The notes under the pieces: generated by a model
Database searches by the model: none
What the model was told of the DNA's origin: nothing
The model's input: the letters and a program-made list of their open reading frames with translations, nothing else
Shown: in pieces, positions 33,728 to 43,828 of the stretch
Layout: the number at the start of each line of letters is the position of its first letter
How positions within the stretch are numbered: position 1 is the first letter of the stretch
Position numbers and translations under genes: made by a program
From: Micromonospora solifontis
GTDB taxonomy: Bacteria > Actinomycetota > Actinomycetes > Mycobacteriales > Micromonosporaceae
Reading direction: 5' to 3'
DNA length: 64,000 nt
NCBI RefSeq assembly: GCF_003725545.1
Contig: NZ_RJLN01000004.1
Location: forward strand, 62,001 to 126,000

Positions 33728-36514
33728 TCAGCCGGTGTTGCGCATGCCGGCGGCGATGCCGTTCACGGTGGTGAGCAGCGCCCGCTCCAGCGCCGTGCTG
33801 TCGTTGGGGGCGCGCCGGCCGCCCGGCGCGGTCGCCACCGCCCGGCCGGCGGCGCCGGAGTCCCGGTACTGGCGCAGCAGCGCCACCTGGAGGTGGTGCA
33901 GCGGCTCCAGGTAGGTGTCGCGCACCGCCAGGGTGCGCTGGAGCACCGGCGAGTTCTCCAGCAGGGCCGGCGAGTTGGTGACCGCCAGCACCTCCTGCTT
34001 GGTCAGCTCGTACTCCTGCTCGATCTTCTCGAAGATCGGGTGGAGCTTCCTCGGGACGAGCGTCTCCACGTACCGGCGGGCGATCGAGAGGTCGGTCTTG
34101 GTCAGCATCATCTCGACGTTCGACAGGAACGTGCGGAAGAAGTGCCAGTTCCGGTGCATCTCGGCCAGCACGTCCTCCAGCCCGGCCGCCCGCGCCGCGG
34201 CCAGCCCGGACCCGACGCCGAACCAGCCGGGCACGATCTGCCGGGTCTGGGTCCAGCCGAACACCCACGGAATGGCCCGCAGGCCGGCCAGCCCGGCGCC
34301 GGTGTTCGGCCGCTTCGCCGGCCGGGAGCCGATGTTCAGCGCGCCGAGCAGCTCGGTCGGGGTCGAGGCCCAGAAGTACGCCGGCAGGTCCGGGTCCTCC
34401 ACCAGCGACCGGTACGACCGGAACGCCGACTCGGAGACCACGTCCATGGTGGCGTCCCAGCGTTCCAGCATCTCGGCCGGCTGCCGGGGCGCGGTGTGCA
34501 GCAGCGTCGCCTGGAGCACCGCGGCGACGGTCAGCTCCAGGTTCTCCCGGGCCAGCGCGGGCAGGGTGTACTTGTCGGAGATGACCTCACCCTGCTCGGT
34601 CACCTTGATCGCGCCGTCCAGCGTGCCGTACGGCTGGGCCAGGATGGCGTCGTGGGTGGGGCCGCCGCCCCGGCCGACCGTGCCGCCCCGGCCGTGGAAG
34701 AGCCGCAGGTGCACGCCGTGCCGGGCGGCCACGTCGCGCAGCGCGCGTTGGGCCCGGTGGATGGACCACTGGCTGGTGGTGATGCCGGCCTCCTTGTTGG
34801 AGTCGGAGTAGCCCAGCATCACCTCCTGCACGTCGCCCCGAGCCGCGACCAGCGCCCGGTACGCGGGCAGCGACAGCAGTTCGTCCAGCAGCTCGCCGCC
34901 GGCGTTCAGTTCGGCCGGGGTCTCCAGCAGCGGCACGATGCCGATCCGGGCCCGGCCGCTGTGCACGTCGATCAGGCCGGCCTCCCGGGCCAGCACCACC
35001 GCGGCGAGCACGTCGTCGACGCCGAGGGTCATCGAGATGATGTACGACTCGATCACCTCGGTGCCGAACCGGTCCTGCGCCTCGCGGACCGCGGCGAACA
35101 CGTCGAAGGTCTTCCGCGCCGACTCGGTGAGCGGGGTGTCCTGGGTGGAGAGCGGCCGGCGGCCGGTCAGCTCGTCGGCGAGCAGCTTGGTGCGCTCCAG
35201 CCGGGTCAGCGCCGGGTAGTCGGACACCTCGCCGACCGCCGCGTAGAGCTGGGCGAGCACCTCGTGATGCTTCTCGGCGTGCTCGCGGACGTCCATGGTG
35301 GCCAGGTGCAGCCCGAACGCGGACACCGTACGGATGGTCGAGGCGAGCCGGCCCACGGCGGTGAGCTGGCCGGAGTTGCGGGCCAGCGAGGCGCGCAGCA
35401 GCTCCAGGTCGGCGATCAGCTCGGCCGAGCCCCGGTAGTCCCGCCCCGGCACGTGCGCGGTGCCGTTGCGCAGCCGCTCCCGGGTGTTGGCCAGCTTCGC
35501 CTTCACGCAGCGCGCCTTGAGCCGGTACGGCTCCTCGGCGTTGACCCGGCGGAACCGGGGCGCCACCTCGGGCAGCGCGTCCAGGTCGGCGGCGAGGCTG
35601 GCGGAGAGGTCCAGCGACACCGCGCGCAGCCGCCGGGAGACGGAGACCTCGTTGATCAGGGCGTCCATCGCCTTCTCGGTGGCGGCGATGCCGTGCTCGT
35701 GCTGGATCCGCAGCACCTCGCTGGTGACCGCCGGCGTGACGAACGGGTTGCCGTCCCGGTCGCCGCCGATCCAGGTGCCGAAGCTCAGCGGTCGGGAGGT
35801 GGGCGAGGTCTCCACGCCCAGGGTCCGCAGCGTGTCGGCGAGGTCGTCGAGGACCTGCGGGGCGGCCTCGGCGTGCAGGTCGCGCAGGTAGTAGATGGCG
35901 TTGCGGGCCTCGTCGGTCGGGTCCGGCCGGTCCAGCCGCAGCTCGTCGGTCTGCCACATCAGATCCAGCAGTTCGGCGAGCCGCCGGTTGGCCGGGCCCT
36001 CGTCGCTGGCGCCGTACAGGATGGCGTTGGCGGTCTCGGTGTCCAGCTCGTCGGCGACCGCGCGCAGCTTGGACAGGATCGAGCGGCGGGCCGCCTCGGT
36101 GGGGTGGGCGGTGAAGACCGGGCGTACCGCGAGCCGGCGGGCCGCGGCGGCGATCTCCTCGGCCGGCACGCCGCGCTCGGCGATCATCTTGGCCGCCTGG
36201 TCCAGCCAGCCGCCGTGCGTGGCCCGACGGCGGCGCAGGTCGCGGGCCCGGTGCACCTGCTCGGTGATGTTGGCCAGGTGGAAGTAGGTGGAGAAGGCCC
36301 GGGCCAGCTTGGTCCCGGTGGTGACGTCGAGGCCGGCGAGGCGCTGGGCGGCGGCCGGGGCGTCGGAGCGGACCTGGGCGCGGATCTCCTCGACCAGGTC
36401 GAGCAGGGGTCGGCCCTCCTGGCGGGCGAGCGTCTGCCCGAGCAGGGTGCCGAGGCGGCGGATGTCGGCCCGCAGCGCGGCGTCCGGGCCGTCGTGGTCG
36501 TGCTGGTCGGTCAC
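33728..36514 (-). CDS. ppc: Phosphoenolpyruvate carboxylase
   Basis: Adds bicarbonate to phosphoenolpyruvate to give oxaloacetate, refilling the citric acid cycle. 928 residues is the full family length. Conserved blocks are [12 protein letters not shown] with its catalytic His (near residue 145), [32 protein letters not shown], the glycine loop [14 protein letters not shown] with its His/Arg, and the C-terminal GMRNTG typical of the enzyme. The frame is open further upstream, but GTG 36514 has AAGGAG at 7 nt and fits the family start. A perfect 14-bp palindrome lies 27 bp upstream. Together with pckG this window holds both directions of the PEP-oxaloacetate exchange. Confidence 0.96.
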   Translation of the reverse strand: MTDQHDHDGPDAALRADIRRLGTLLGQTLARQEGRPLLDLVEEIRAQVRSDAPAAAQRLAGLDVTTGTKLARAFSTYFHLANITEQVHRARDLRRRRATHGGWLDQAAKMIAERGVPAEEIAAAARRLAVRPVFTAHPTEAARRSILSKLRAVADELDTETANAILYGASDEGPANRRLAELLDLMWQTDELRLDRPDPTDEARNAIYYLRDLHAEAAPQVLDDLADTLRTLGVETSPTSRPLSFGTWIGGDRDGNPFVTPAVTSEVLRIQHEHGIAATEKAMDALINEVSVSRRLRAVSLDLSASLAADLDALPEVAPRFRRVNAEEPYRLKARCVKAKLANTRERLRNGTAHVPGRDYRGSAELIADLELLRASLARNSGQLTAVGRLASTIRTVSAFGLHLATMDVREHAEKHHEVLAQLYAAVGEVSDYPALTRLERTKLLADELTGRRPLSTQDTPLTESARKTFDVFAAVREAQDRFGTEVIESYIISMTLGVDDVLAAVVLAREAGLIDVHSGRARIGIVPLLETPAELNAGGELLDELLSLPAYRALVAARGDVQEVMLGYSDSNKEAGITTSQWSIHRAQRALRDVAARHGVHLRLFHGRGGTVGRGGGPTHDAILAQPYGTLDGAIKVTEQGEVISDKYTLPALARENLELTVAAVLQATLLHTAPRQPAEMLERWDATMDVVSESAFRSYRSLVEDPDLPAYFWASTPTELLGALNIGSRPAKRPNTGAGLAGLRAIPWVFGWTQTRQIVPGWFGVGSGLAAARAAGLEDVLAEMHRNWHFFRTFLSNVEMMLTKTDLSIARRYVETLVPRKLHPIFEKIEQEYELTKQEVLAVTNSPALLENSPVLQRTLAVRDTYLEPLHHLQVALLRQYRDSGAAGRAVATAPGGRRAPNDSTALERALLTTVNGIAAGMRNTG

Positions 36515-36540
36515 GGGTGCGCTCCTTACGCGAGTACGAA

Positions 36541-36554
36541 GGACAGCGCTGTCC
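36541..36554. promoter_or_regulatory. 14-bp palindrome upstream of ppc
   Basis: GGACAGCGCTGTCC is a perfect palindrome 27 bp before the ppc start codon, where an operator over the promoter would be expected. Confidence 0.45.
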
Positions 36555-36638
36555 GACTCCCTGGATGGTATCCGCGCCGGGGCCACCGGCAGGAGGGGGA
36601 CCGCGTGATGATCTGCACTCTGGGACGGGCGGGCCGGC

Positions 36639-37688
36639 TCAGCCATCGGTGCGCGGCGCGCCGGCCGGGGCGGGGCGGGCCCGGCCGCGGACGGCCCGGC
36701 GGTGGGCGCGGAAGGCCGTCGCGGTGAGCAGCCCGACCAGGCCGGCCAGCGCCCACAGCAGCAGCCCGACCAGTGGCCAGGGGCCGCCGCGCCAGTCGAA
36801 GTAGACGACGGACTTGATCAGGTCGGTGGCGAGTCCCGGCACGTTCCAGCGGTGCATTCCGCGCAGGAAGGCGGGGAGGAACTCCGGGGCGTAGATCCCG
36901 CCCGAGCCGGGGTTGCCGAGGACCACCAGCAGCAGGATCACCAGGCCGGTGCCGAGCAGCCCCAGCCAGCCCTGCACGGCCGCGGCCACCATCCCGGCGG
37001 CGAACGCGGCCAGCGCCCCGATCACCGCGACGGCCGGCACGTTGTGCTCGAAGACGTCCAGCACCGGCCCGACCAGCACCGCCCCGATGATGCCGAGCAG
37101 GACGGCGTGCACGGCGAGGGTGGCGATCCGCAGGCCGGCTCCGCGCAGGTCACGGGGGCTGGTGCCGAGCGAGACGCCCAGCGCGGTGGAGGCCAGGTAA
37201 CCGCCGAGCACCAGGCCGACCGCCAGGTAGAACGGCACGAGCCCACGTGGGTCGCCGGCCGACACCGGCACCTCGTCGGTGACCTGGAGCGGCACGCCGG
37301 CCTGCTGGGTCGCCCCGGTGAACACCTGGGTGACCAGCTCCGCCGCGGCGGGCGCGCCGGCGCTGGCCGTGGCCAGGGTCAGCCCGCCGCCCGGCGCGGA
37401 GCGCAGCACCGCGTACACCTCGCGGCGGTTCAGCCCGGTGACGGCGGCGCCCTGGCTGTCGTACTCGACGGGTTTGATCGTGTCGGTCCGCGCCCGGACG
37501 GCGGCCATGACGGCCTGGGCGGGCTGGTCGCCCAGGACCACCGCGACCGGCACGTCGCGCGGGTTCGGCTTGTGCAGGGCGCCGACGTAGGCGGCGATGA
37601 AGGCGGCGGCCAGGGCCAGGGTGCCGATGACCAGCGCCGCCGTACGGGGTAGCCAGTCCCGCGTCCGAGGCTCCGGCTCGTCGTCCAC
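36639..37688 (-). CDS. ABC-2-like (DUF3533/YhgE-type) membrane protein
   Basis: A 349-residue membrane protein. The first helix (residues 17-38) is followed by an outside domain of about 120 residues ([21 protein letters not shown] onward), then five more helices between about 150 and 335. This is the layout of YhgE/Pip-like and ABC-2-type permease proteins (DUF3533). The outside domain starts with the typical LHxPxPxDxPVAVV pattern. Its role is unknown; relatives are linked to export or phage infection. The GTG start has TAGGCT ending 6 nt upstream, and the divergent S66 peptidase gene is leaderless too. It is 124 bp from ppc on the same strand. Confidence 0.8.
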   Translation of the reverse strand: MDDEPEPRTRDWLPRTAALVIGTLALAAAFIAAYVGALHKPNPRDVPVAVVLGDQPAQAVMAAVRARTDTIKPVEYDSQGAAVTGLNRREVYAVLRSAPGGGLTLATASAGAPAAAELVTQVFTGATQQAGVPLQVTDEVPVSAGDPRGLVPFYLAVGLVLGGYLASTALGVSLGTSPRDLRGAGLRIATLAVHAVLLGIIGAVLVGPVLDVFEHNVPAVAVIGALAAFAAGMVAAAVQGWLGLLGTGLVILLLVVLGNPGSGGIYAPEFLPAFLRGMHRWNVPGLATDLIKSVVYFDWRGGPWPLVGLLLWALAGLVGLLTATAFRAHRRAVRGRARPAPAGAPRTDG

Positions 37689-37700
37689 GGTGCCAGCCTA
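37689..37700 (-). promoter_or_regulatory. Leaderless -10 of the DUF3533-like gene
   Basis: TAGGCT on the minus strand, 6 nt before the GTG. Confidence 0.55.
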
Positions 37701-37759
37701 TTGCCCGCATATGCCCGGCTCGGTCGGTTTCCGGGGCGGAAATCGCTGGTCGGGCCCGA

Positions 37760-37771
37760 TAGCGTCGGGTC
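37760..37771 (+). promoter_or_regulatory. Leaderless -10 of the S66 peptidase gene
   Basis: TAGCGT (37760-37765), 6 nt before the ATG at 37772. Confidence 0.6.
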
Positions 37772-38812
37772 ATGACGCCGCCGAGCTATCCCGCCAAGCC
37801 GAAGCCGGGCGACCGGGTCGCCATCGTCTCGCCCTCCGCCGGGCTGTCGGGGCTCTTCCCGCACGTGCACGAGCTGGGCCTGCGCCGGCTGCGCGAGGAG
37901 TTCGGGCTGGAGCCGGTGGAATATCCGACCACCCGGCGGATGGGGGCCGACCCGCGGGACCGGGCCCGGGACCTGACCGCCGCCTTCGCCGACCCGGCGA
38001 TCACCGCGGTGCTCGCCACCGTCGGCGGGGACGACCTGCTCACGGTCACCCCCCACCTCGACGACGCGGTGCTGCGGGCCAACCCGAAGCCCTACTACGG
38101 GTACTCGGACAACACCAACGTCCTCAACCACCTCTACCGGCTGGGGATGGTGGCCTACCACGGCGGCTCGGTGCTGGTGCACCTCGGCCGGTCCGGCAAG
38201 CCGAACCTGGTCACCTTCGACTCGCTGCGCGCCGCCCTCTTCACCTCCGGCTGGTACGAGCTGACCCCGGCGACCGAGTGGGGCGACGAACCACGCGACT
38301 GGCGGGACCCGGCGACCCTGGCCGAGGAGCCGGTGATGTTCCCCGGCGACGGTTGGCGCTGGCAGGGGCCGGCGCGGGTGGTCCAGGGCCGGACCTGGGG
38401 CGGCTGTCTGGAGATCATCCACTGGTTGATGGCGACCGACCGGGTCCCGTCGGCCGACGACCTGGCCGGGTCGGTGCTGGTCTTCGAAACCTCGAACGAG
38501 CTGCCCACCGCCCAGGAGGTCTTCCGGATCGTGCGCAACATGGGCGAGCGCGGGCTGCTCGCCGCCTTCCCGGCGATCGTGGTCGGCCGGCCCAAGGCGT
38601 GGGACTTCGACAAGCCGCACTCGCTCGCCGAGCGGGTGGCCTGGGGCGAGGCCCAGCGGGAGGCGATCACCCGGGCTCTGGCCGACTACGCCGACGACCC
38701 GGTCGTGGTCTTCGACGTCGATCTGGGGCACACCGACCCGCAGCTGATCATCCCGTACGGCGGGGAGATCCGGGTCGACGCGGTCGAACACCGGATCTCG
38801 GTGCGCTACTGA
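37772..38812 (+). CDS. S66 family peptidase (LD-carboxypeptidase / MccF-like)
   Basis: A 346-residue serine carboxypeptidase of the LdcA/MccF fold. These enzymes either trim the last D-Ala of tetrapeptide muropeptides in wall recycling or cleave peptide-nucleotide antibiotics such as microcin C. The N-terminal part has GDRVAIVSPSAG, the central part VGGDDLL and the nucleophile motif GYSDNTNVLNHL near residue 110-121, and the C-terminal part the Glu and His elements (VFETSNE near 235 and DVDLGHTDPQLIIPYG near 320). The length and VGGDD pattern favour the MccF side, which would make self-resistance or peptide detoxification possible, but this is not certain. Confidence 0.9.
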   Translation: MTPPSYPAKPKPGDRVAIVSPSAGLSGLFPHVHELGLRRLREEFGLEPVEYPTTRRMGADPRDRARDLTAAFADPAITAVLATVGGDDLLTVTPHLDDAVLRANPKPYYGYSDNTNVLNHLYRLGMVAYHGGSVLVHLGRSGKPNLVTFDSLRAALFTSGWYELTPATEWGDEPRDWRDPATLAEEPVMFPGDGWRWQGPARVVQGRTWGGCLEIIHWLMATDRVPSADDLAGSVLVFETSNELPTAQEVFRIVRNMGERGLLAAFPAIVVGRPKAWDFDKPHSLAERVAWGEAQREAITRALADYADDPVVVFDVDLGHTDPQLIIPYGGEIRVDAVEHRISVRY

Positions 38813-39029
38813 TCCACCCCCAGGTGCCCGACGTTGCGACCCGGGTCACCCGAACCGGGCAAGATTCTTCAAGAACGGCCCGGCCCGGCCCGGCGAGGAT
38901 GGGTCCCGTCAGATCGGGTCGGCCGCCGGGGAGGGTGGCGACCGGAAACGGGGTACGCGGACCTGTTCGGGGAGGCCCGACACCCCGTCGCCGGGTCTGC
39001 CGGCGGCCGGGTGTCACGGACCGCCAGCC

Positions 39030-39061
39030 GAGGTGCCGCACTCCCCCCAGTGCGGCACCTC
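39030..39061. terminator. Bidirectional terminator
   Basis: GAGGTGCCGCACT (39030-39042) and AGTGCGGCACCTC (39049-39061) are perfect 13-bp complements around a loop of six C. It lies between the convergent S66 peptidase and AraC genes. Confidence 0.85.
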
Positions 39062-39073
39062 CCCAGATCGCGC

Positions 39074-39979
39074 TCAGGCGACGCCGGTCCGGTCGCCGAA
39101 CAGCCGGCGCAGCCGGGCCGGCGGGTGCCCGACCTGCTGCCGGACCACGCGGGTGAGGTGCGCCTGGTCGGCGAAGCCGTGCGCCGCGGCGACCTCGCCG
39201 AGCGGGGGCCCGTCCCCGCCGGCCAGCACGTCCAGCACCGAGCGCACCCGCAGCCGGTTCCGGTACGCGGTCAGGCTCTCCCCGGTCACCCGCTGGAACA
39301 CCCGGCTCAGGTGGTGCGGGGAGCAGCCGACCTGCTCGGCCACCTCGGTCAGCCCCAGCCGGAAGTCGGAGCCGACCAGCACCTCCCGGGCCCGGTGGGC
39401 CAACCGCCGGTGGGCGACCAGGGTGGCCGGCCGCCGGCCGACGGCCCGTTCGAGCTCCGCGCCCGGCTCGCCGGCGCCGAGCGGCGTCCGGCTCAGCAGC
39501 CGGTCCAGGAAGCGGTGCAGCCGTTCGGTCATCTCGAACTGGTCGATGCCGCGCCGGCAGTGCGCGGCCAGCATCCGGTGCTCGAGGTCCAGTCGCCCGT
39601 CGGCGCTGCCCCACCAGCCGCGCCGGTGCAGCCACTGCTCGGTGTCCGGGCGGGCGGCCAGCACCTCCGGGTCGAGCTCCAGGCAGCTGTAGACGTCCCC
39701 GTCACCGTGCGGGTGGCTGGTGGCCATCTCGTCGCCGGGGCGGGTGAGCCACATCGCGGTGGCGTCGACCAGGGAGAGCCGGCCGTTGAGCCGCAACTGC
39801 GCGGTGCCGGCCCGGCCCAGGAACACCCGGTGCCCGGTCTCCAGCGACGGCCCGTGCCAGCCAGGATCCTCGACGATGCATTTGACCTGGTAGAACAGCA
39901 TCCCGGGAGGTGCTCCCAGCACCCGCCAGCGGGCGGTGCTGGTCGGTCTCCTGGGATCACTGCCGACCTGTTCCGGCAT
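39074..39979 (-). CDS. AraC family transcriptional regulator
   Basis: A 301-residue regulator. The N-terminal part (about residues 20-150) looks like a cupin sensor domain (FLGRAGTAQLRLNGRLSLVD, and LTRPGDEM). The C-terminal AraC domain has both helix-turn-helix units: LTEVAEQVGCSPHHLSRVFQ near 222-241 and GEVAAAHGFADQAHLTRVVR near 268-287, followed by the family end VGHPPARLRRLFG. The ATG at 39979 has a GAGGAA ribosome binding site. It is divergent from mfd over 136 bp. Targets and ligand are unknown. Confidence 0.9.
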   Translation of the reverse strand: MPEQVGSDPRRPTSTARWRVLGAPPGMLFYQVKCIVEDPGWHGPSLETGHRVFLGRAGTAQLRLNGRLSLVDATAMWLTRPGDEMATSHPHGDGDVYSCLELDPEVLAARPDTEQWLHRRGWWGSADGRLDLEHRMLAAHCRRGIDQFEMTERLHRFLDRLLSRTPLGAGEPGAELERAVGRRPATLVAHRRLAHRAREVLVGSDFRLGLTEVAEQVGCSPHHLSRVFQRVTGESLTAYRNRLRVRSVLDVLAGGDGPPLGEVAAAHGFADQAHLTRVVRQQVGHPPARLRRLFGDRTGVA

Positions 39980-40115
39980 CGTTCCTCCCCTTGTGCGGCG
40001 TACGCGGCGCCACCCGGATTGTCCTCGGCGCGGGATAGTCTCGGAAGGTGCAACCCCCCGTCCAACCGGACGCGGGGTCGTCGCCGTGCGTCGATCTTCC
40101 TGGAAGTGATCACTG

Positions 40116-43100
40116 ATGCTCACCGGACTCTTCTCCGCCGCCCTGGCCGATCCCGGGCTGGCCCGGGCGCGTGACCTGGCGCGCTCCGGTGCCGCGCAGG
40201 TCGACGGCCTGGACATCACCGCGCCCGCCGCGCTGCGCCCGTTCGCCGTAGCGGCGGTCGCGGCCGACGAGCCGGCCGGCGGCGCCGGCCGGCCCGTGCT
40301 GGCCGTGACCGCCACCACCCGCGAGGCCGACGACCTCGCCGCCGCGCTGGGCAGCCTGCTGCCGCCGGAGCAGGTGGCAGTCTTCCCGTCCTGGGAGACG
40401 CTGCCGCACGAGCGGCTCTCGCCCCGCTCCGACACGGTCGGGCGGCGGCTCGCCGTGCTGCGCCGGCTGGCCCACCCGGAGGCGGCCGACGCGCACGGGC
40501 GCACCGGCCCGCTGCGGGTGGTCGTCGCCCCGGTCCGGTCGCTGCTCCAGCCGCAGCTCAAGGGGCTCGGCGACCTGGAGCCGGTGCAGCTCGCCGCCGG
40601 CGACGAGGCGGACCTGGAGGAGGTCGCGCGGCGGCTGATCGACATGGCGTACGCCCGGGTGGACCTGGTCACCAAGCGGGGCGAGTTCGCCGTGCGCGGC
40701 GGCATCCTCGACGTCTTCCCGCCCACCGACGAGCATCCGTCCCGGGTCGAGTTCTGGGGCGACGAGGTGGAGGAGATCCGCACCTTCGCCGTCGCCGACC
40801 AGCGCACCATCGAGGGCGTGGCGCAGCTCTGGGCACCGCCCTGCCGGGAACTGCTGCTCACCCCCGCGGTGCGGAAGCGGGCCGCGGCGCTCGCCCAGGA
40901 GCACCCCGAGCTGGCCGAGATCCTCGACAAGCTGGCCGAGGGCATCCCGGTCGAGGGGATGGAGTCGCTCGCCCCGGCGCTGATCGGCGCGGACTCGCTG
41001 GAGCTGCTGGTGGACTGCATGCCGGCCGGCACCCACGTGCTGCTCTGCGACCCGGAGCGGATCCGCACCCGGGCGCACGACCTGGTGCGTACCTCCGAGG
41101 AGTTCCTCCAGGCCAGCTGGGCCGCGGCCGCCGTCGGTGGCCAGGCCCCGGTCGACCTCGGCGCCGCCGCCTTCAAGACCCTGGCCGAGGTACGCACCAC
41201 GGCCCGCGCCCTGCGCCAGCCCTGGTGGACGCTCGCCCCGTTCGGCCTGGTCGAGGCCGACGCCGCGCCCGCCCGGCAGCCCTGGGAGGACGAGCCCACC
41301 GAGGTCGACGTCACCCCGGACGACGCGATCGCGGTGACCCTGGCCGCCCAGCCCGCCCCGCTCTACCACGGCGAGACCGCCCGGGTGGTCGACGACCTCA
41401 AGCGCTGGGCCGGCGAGGGCTGGTCGATCGCGCTGGTCTTCGAGGGGCACGGCCCCGCCCAGCGGGCCGTCGAGGTGCTCCGCGACGCCGGCCTCGGCGC
41501 CCGGCTCACCGAGGAGGTGCCGGCCGCGCCCACCCCCGGCGAGCTGCTGGTCTCCTGCGGCTGCCTGACCGCCGGCTTCGTCGACGAGGCGTCCCGGTTC
41601 GTGCTGCTCACCGGCAACGACGTCACCGGCGGCCGGGGCACCTCCACCCGCGACATGCGCAAGCTGCCCAGCCGGCGGCGCAACACCATCGACCCGCTGG
41701 AGCTCAAGGCCGGCGACCACGTGGTGCACGAGCAGCACGGCATCGGCCGGTACGTCGAGCTGGTGCAGCGCACCGTCAACGGCGCCAGCCGGGAATACCT
41801 GGTCATCGAGTACGCGCCGAGCAAGCGCGGCCAGCCCGGTGACCGGCTCTTCGTCCCCACCGACCAGCTCGACCAGCTCTCCCGGTACGTCGGCGGCGAG
41901 CAGCCCACCCTGCACAAGATGGGCGGCTCGGACTGGCAGAAGTCCAAGGCCCGGGCCCGCAAGGCGGTCCGGGAGATCGCCGCGCAGCTCATCCAGCTCT
42001 ACGCCGCCCGCAAGGCGTCCAAGGGGCACAACTTCGGCCCGGACACCCCGTGGCAGCGGGAGCTGGAGGACGCCTTCCCCTGGCAGGAGACGCCCGACCA
42101 GCTGGCCGCCATCGAGGAGGTCAAGCGGGACATGGAGCAGACCGTCCCGATGGACCGGCTGATCTGCGGCGACGTCGGGTACGGCAAGACCGAGATCGCG
42201 GTCCGGGCGGCGTTCAAGGCGGTGCAGGACGGCAAGCAGGTGGCCGTGCTGGTGCCCACCACGCTGCTGGTGCAGCAGCACTACAACACGTTCGCCGAGC
42301 GGATGAGCCAGTTCCCGGTGACCATCCGGCAGCTGTCCCGGTTCCAGACCCCGAAGGAGTCCGAGCGGACGCTGGAGATGGTCGCCGACGGCACCGTCGA
42401 CATCGTGATCGGCACCCACCGGCTGCTCCAGGCGGCCACCCGGTTCAAACAGCTCGGCCTGGTCATCATCGACGAGGAGCAGCGCTTCGGCGTCGAGCAC
42501 AAGGAGCACCTGAAGACCCTGCGCGCCTCGGTCGACGTGCTGGCCATGTCGGCCACCCCGATCCCGCGCACGCTGGAGATGGCGATCACCGGCATCCGGG
42601 AGATGTCCACCATCGCCACCCCGCCGGAGGAGCGGCACCCGGTGCTCACCTTCGTCGGGGCGTACGACGACCGGCAGGTGGCCGCCTCGATCCACCGCGA
42701 GCTGCTCCGCGACGGCCAGGTGTTCTACCTGCACAACCGGGTCGAGTCGATCGACAAGGCGGCCCGCCGGATCCGCGAGCTGGTGCCCGAGGCCCGGGTC
42801 GCGGTGGCGCACGGCCAGATGGGCGAGGAAGCGCTCGAGAAGGTGATGGTCGGCTTCTGGGAGAAGGAGTTCGACGTCCTGGTCTGCACCACGATCGTGG
42901 AGTCGGGCATCGACATCCCGAACGCCAACACCCTCATCGTGGAGCGGGCCGACCTGCTCGGCCTGGCCCAGTTGCACCAGATCCGGGGCCGGGTCGGCCG
43001 GGGCCGGGAGCGGGCGTACGCGTACTTCCTCTATCCGGCGGACAAGCCGCTCACGGAGAACGCGCACGAGCGGCTGGCCACCATCGCCCAGCACACCGAG

Positions 43101-43760
43101 CTGGGCGCCGGAATGTACGTGGCGATGAAGGACCTGGAGATCCGGGGCGCCGGCAACCTGCTCGGCGGCGAGCAGTCCGGGCACATCGAGGGCGTCGGTT
43201 TCGACCTGTACGTGCGGATGGTCGGCGAGGCGGTCTCCGCGTTCAAGGGTGAGCACCAGGCGGAGGAGACCGAGGTCAAGGTCGACCTGCCGATCGACGC
43301 GCACCTGCCGCACGACTACGTCGGCGTGGAGCGGCTGCGCCTGGAGATGTACCGCAAGCTGGCCGAGGCCCGGGACGAGGAGCGGCTGCGCGAGGTGGTC
43401 GCCGAGATGACCGACCGGTACGGCGAGCCGCCCGCACCGGTGCAGAACCTGGTCGCGGTGGCCCGGTTCCGGCTGCTCGCCCGCCGGTACGGCCTCGCCG
43501 ACGTGTCGATGCAGGGCAAGCACATCCGGTTCAGCCCGCTGCCGCTGCCCGACTCGAAGCAGCTCCGGCTCAAGCGCTACCACCCGGACTCGGTCTACAA
43601 GCAGGCGCTCGACCAGGTCAGCGTGCCCCGGCCGAGCACCCGCCGGATCGGTGGCGAGCCGCTGCGCGACCAGGCGCTGCTGGAGTGGTGCGCCCAACTC
43701 CTCAAGGATGTGCTGGGCGAGCCCGCGGCGGTCGAGCCGGCCGGGGCGGGTGCCCGGTGA
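40116..43760 (+). CDS. mfd: Transcription-repair coupling factor Mfd
   Basis: Removes RNA polymerase stalled at DNA damage and recruits UvrA for repair. 1214 residues is full length. The N-terminal UvrB-homology part (to about 390) has VTATTREADDLAAAL and VFPSWETLPHERLSP; the RNA polymerase-interacting CarD-like domain lies near 525-590 (GDHVVHEQHGIGRY); the RecG-like helicase motor has Walker A CGDVGYGKTEIA near 687, the DEEQ box IIDEEQRFG near 785 and the motif QIRGRVGRGRERAYAYF near 950; the C-terminal TRCF domain follows. The ATG has GGAAG 9 nt upstream. A lipoprotein and mazG follow on the same strand, an order that I recall from mycobacteria as well. Confidence 0.97.
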   Translation: MLTGLFSAALADPGLARARDLARSGAAQVDGLDITAPAALRPFAVAAVAADEPAGGAGRPVLAVTATTREADDLAAALGSLLPPEQVAVFPSWETLPHERLSPRSDTVGRRLAVLRRLAHPEAADAHGRTGPLRVVVAPVRSLLQPQLKGLGDLEPVQLAAGDEADLEEVARRLIDMAYARVDLVTKRGEFAVRGGILDVFPPTDEHPSRVEFWGDEVEEIRTFAVADQRTIEGVAQLWAPPCRELLLTPAVRKRAAALAQEHPELAEILDKLAEGIPVEGMESLAPALIGADSLELLVDCMPAGTHVLLCDPERIRTRAHDLVRTSEEFLQASWAAAAVGGQAPVDLGAAAFKTLAEVRTTARALRQPWWTLAPFGLVEADAAPARQPWEDEPTEVDVTPDDAIAVTLAAQPAPLYHGETARVVDDLKRWAGEGWSIALVFEGHGPAQRAVEVLRDAGLGARLTEEVPAAPTPGELLVSCGCLTAGFVDEASRFVLLTGNDVTGGRGTSTRDMRKLPSRRRNTIDPLELKAGDHVVHEQHGIGRYVELVQRTVNGASREYLVIEYAPSKRGQPGDRLFVPTDQLDQLSRYVGGEQPTLHKMGGSDWQKSKARARKAVREIAAQLIQLYAARKASKGHNFGPDTPWQRELEDAFPWQETPDQLAAIEEVKRDMEQTVPMDRLICGDVGYGKTEIAVRAAFKAVQDGKQVAVLVPTTLLVQQHYNTFAERMSQFPVTIRQLSRFQTPKESERTLEMVADGTVDIVIGTHRLLQAATRFKQLGLVIIDEEQRFGVEHKEHLKTLRASVDVLAMSATPIPRTLEMAITGIREMSTIATPPEERHPVLTFVGAYDDRQVAASIHRELLRDGQVFYLHNRVESIDKAARRIRELVPEARVAVAHGQMGEEALEKVMVGFWEKEFDVLVCTTIVESGIDIPNANTLIVERADLLGLAQLHQIRGRVGRGRERAYAYFLYPADKPLTENAHERLATIAQHTELGAGMYVAMKDLEIRGAGNLLGGEQSGHIEGVGFDLYVRMVGEAVSAFKGEHQAEETEVKVDLPIDAHLPHDYVGVERLRLEMYRKLAEARDEERLREVVAEMTDRYGEPPAPVQNLVAVARFRLLARRYGLADVSMQGKHIRFSPLPLPDSKQLRLKRYHPDSVYKQALDQVSVPRPSTRRIGGEPLRDQALLEWCAQLLKDVLGEPAAVEPAGAGAR

Positions 43761-43828
43761 GGCCGGCCAGGTGGGTGCCCGGGTGGGCGGCGTCACAGCC
43801 GCGTACCGGCCGTGAGAGAGTGACCCGC

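Noticed and set aside
33893..36727. A 944-codon open frame on the plus strand opposite ppc
   Set aside because: It is the complement of a clear phosphoenolpyruvate carboxylase gene; very high GC keeps the opposite frame open. Its composition (Gly/Arg/Gln/Val) is that of a shadow frame.
40110..43796. A 1228-codon open frame on the minus strand opposite mfd
   Set aside because: Shadow of mfd, whose helicase motifs are intact on the plus strand.
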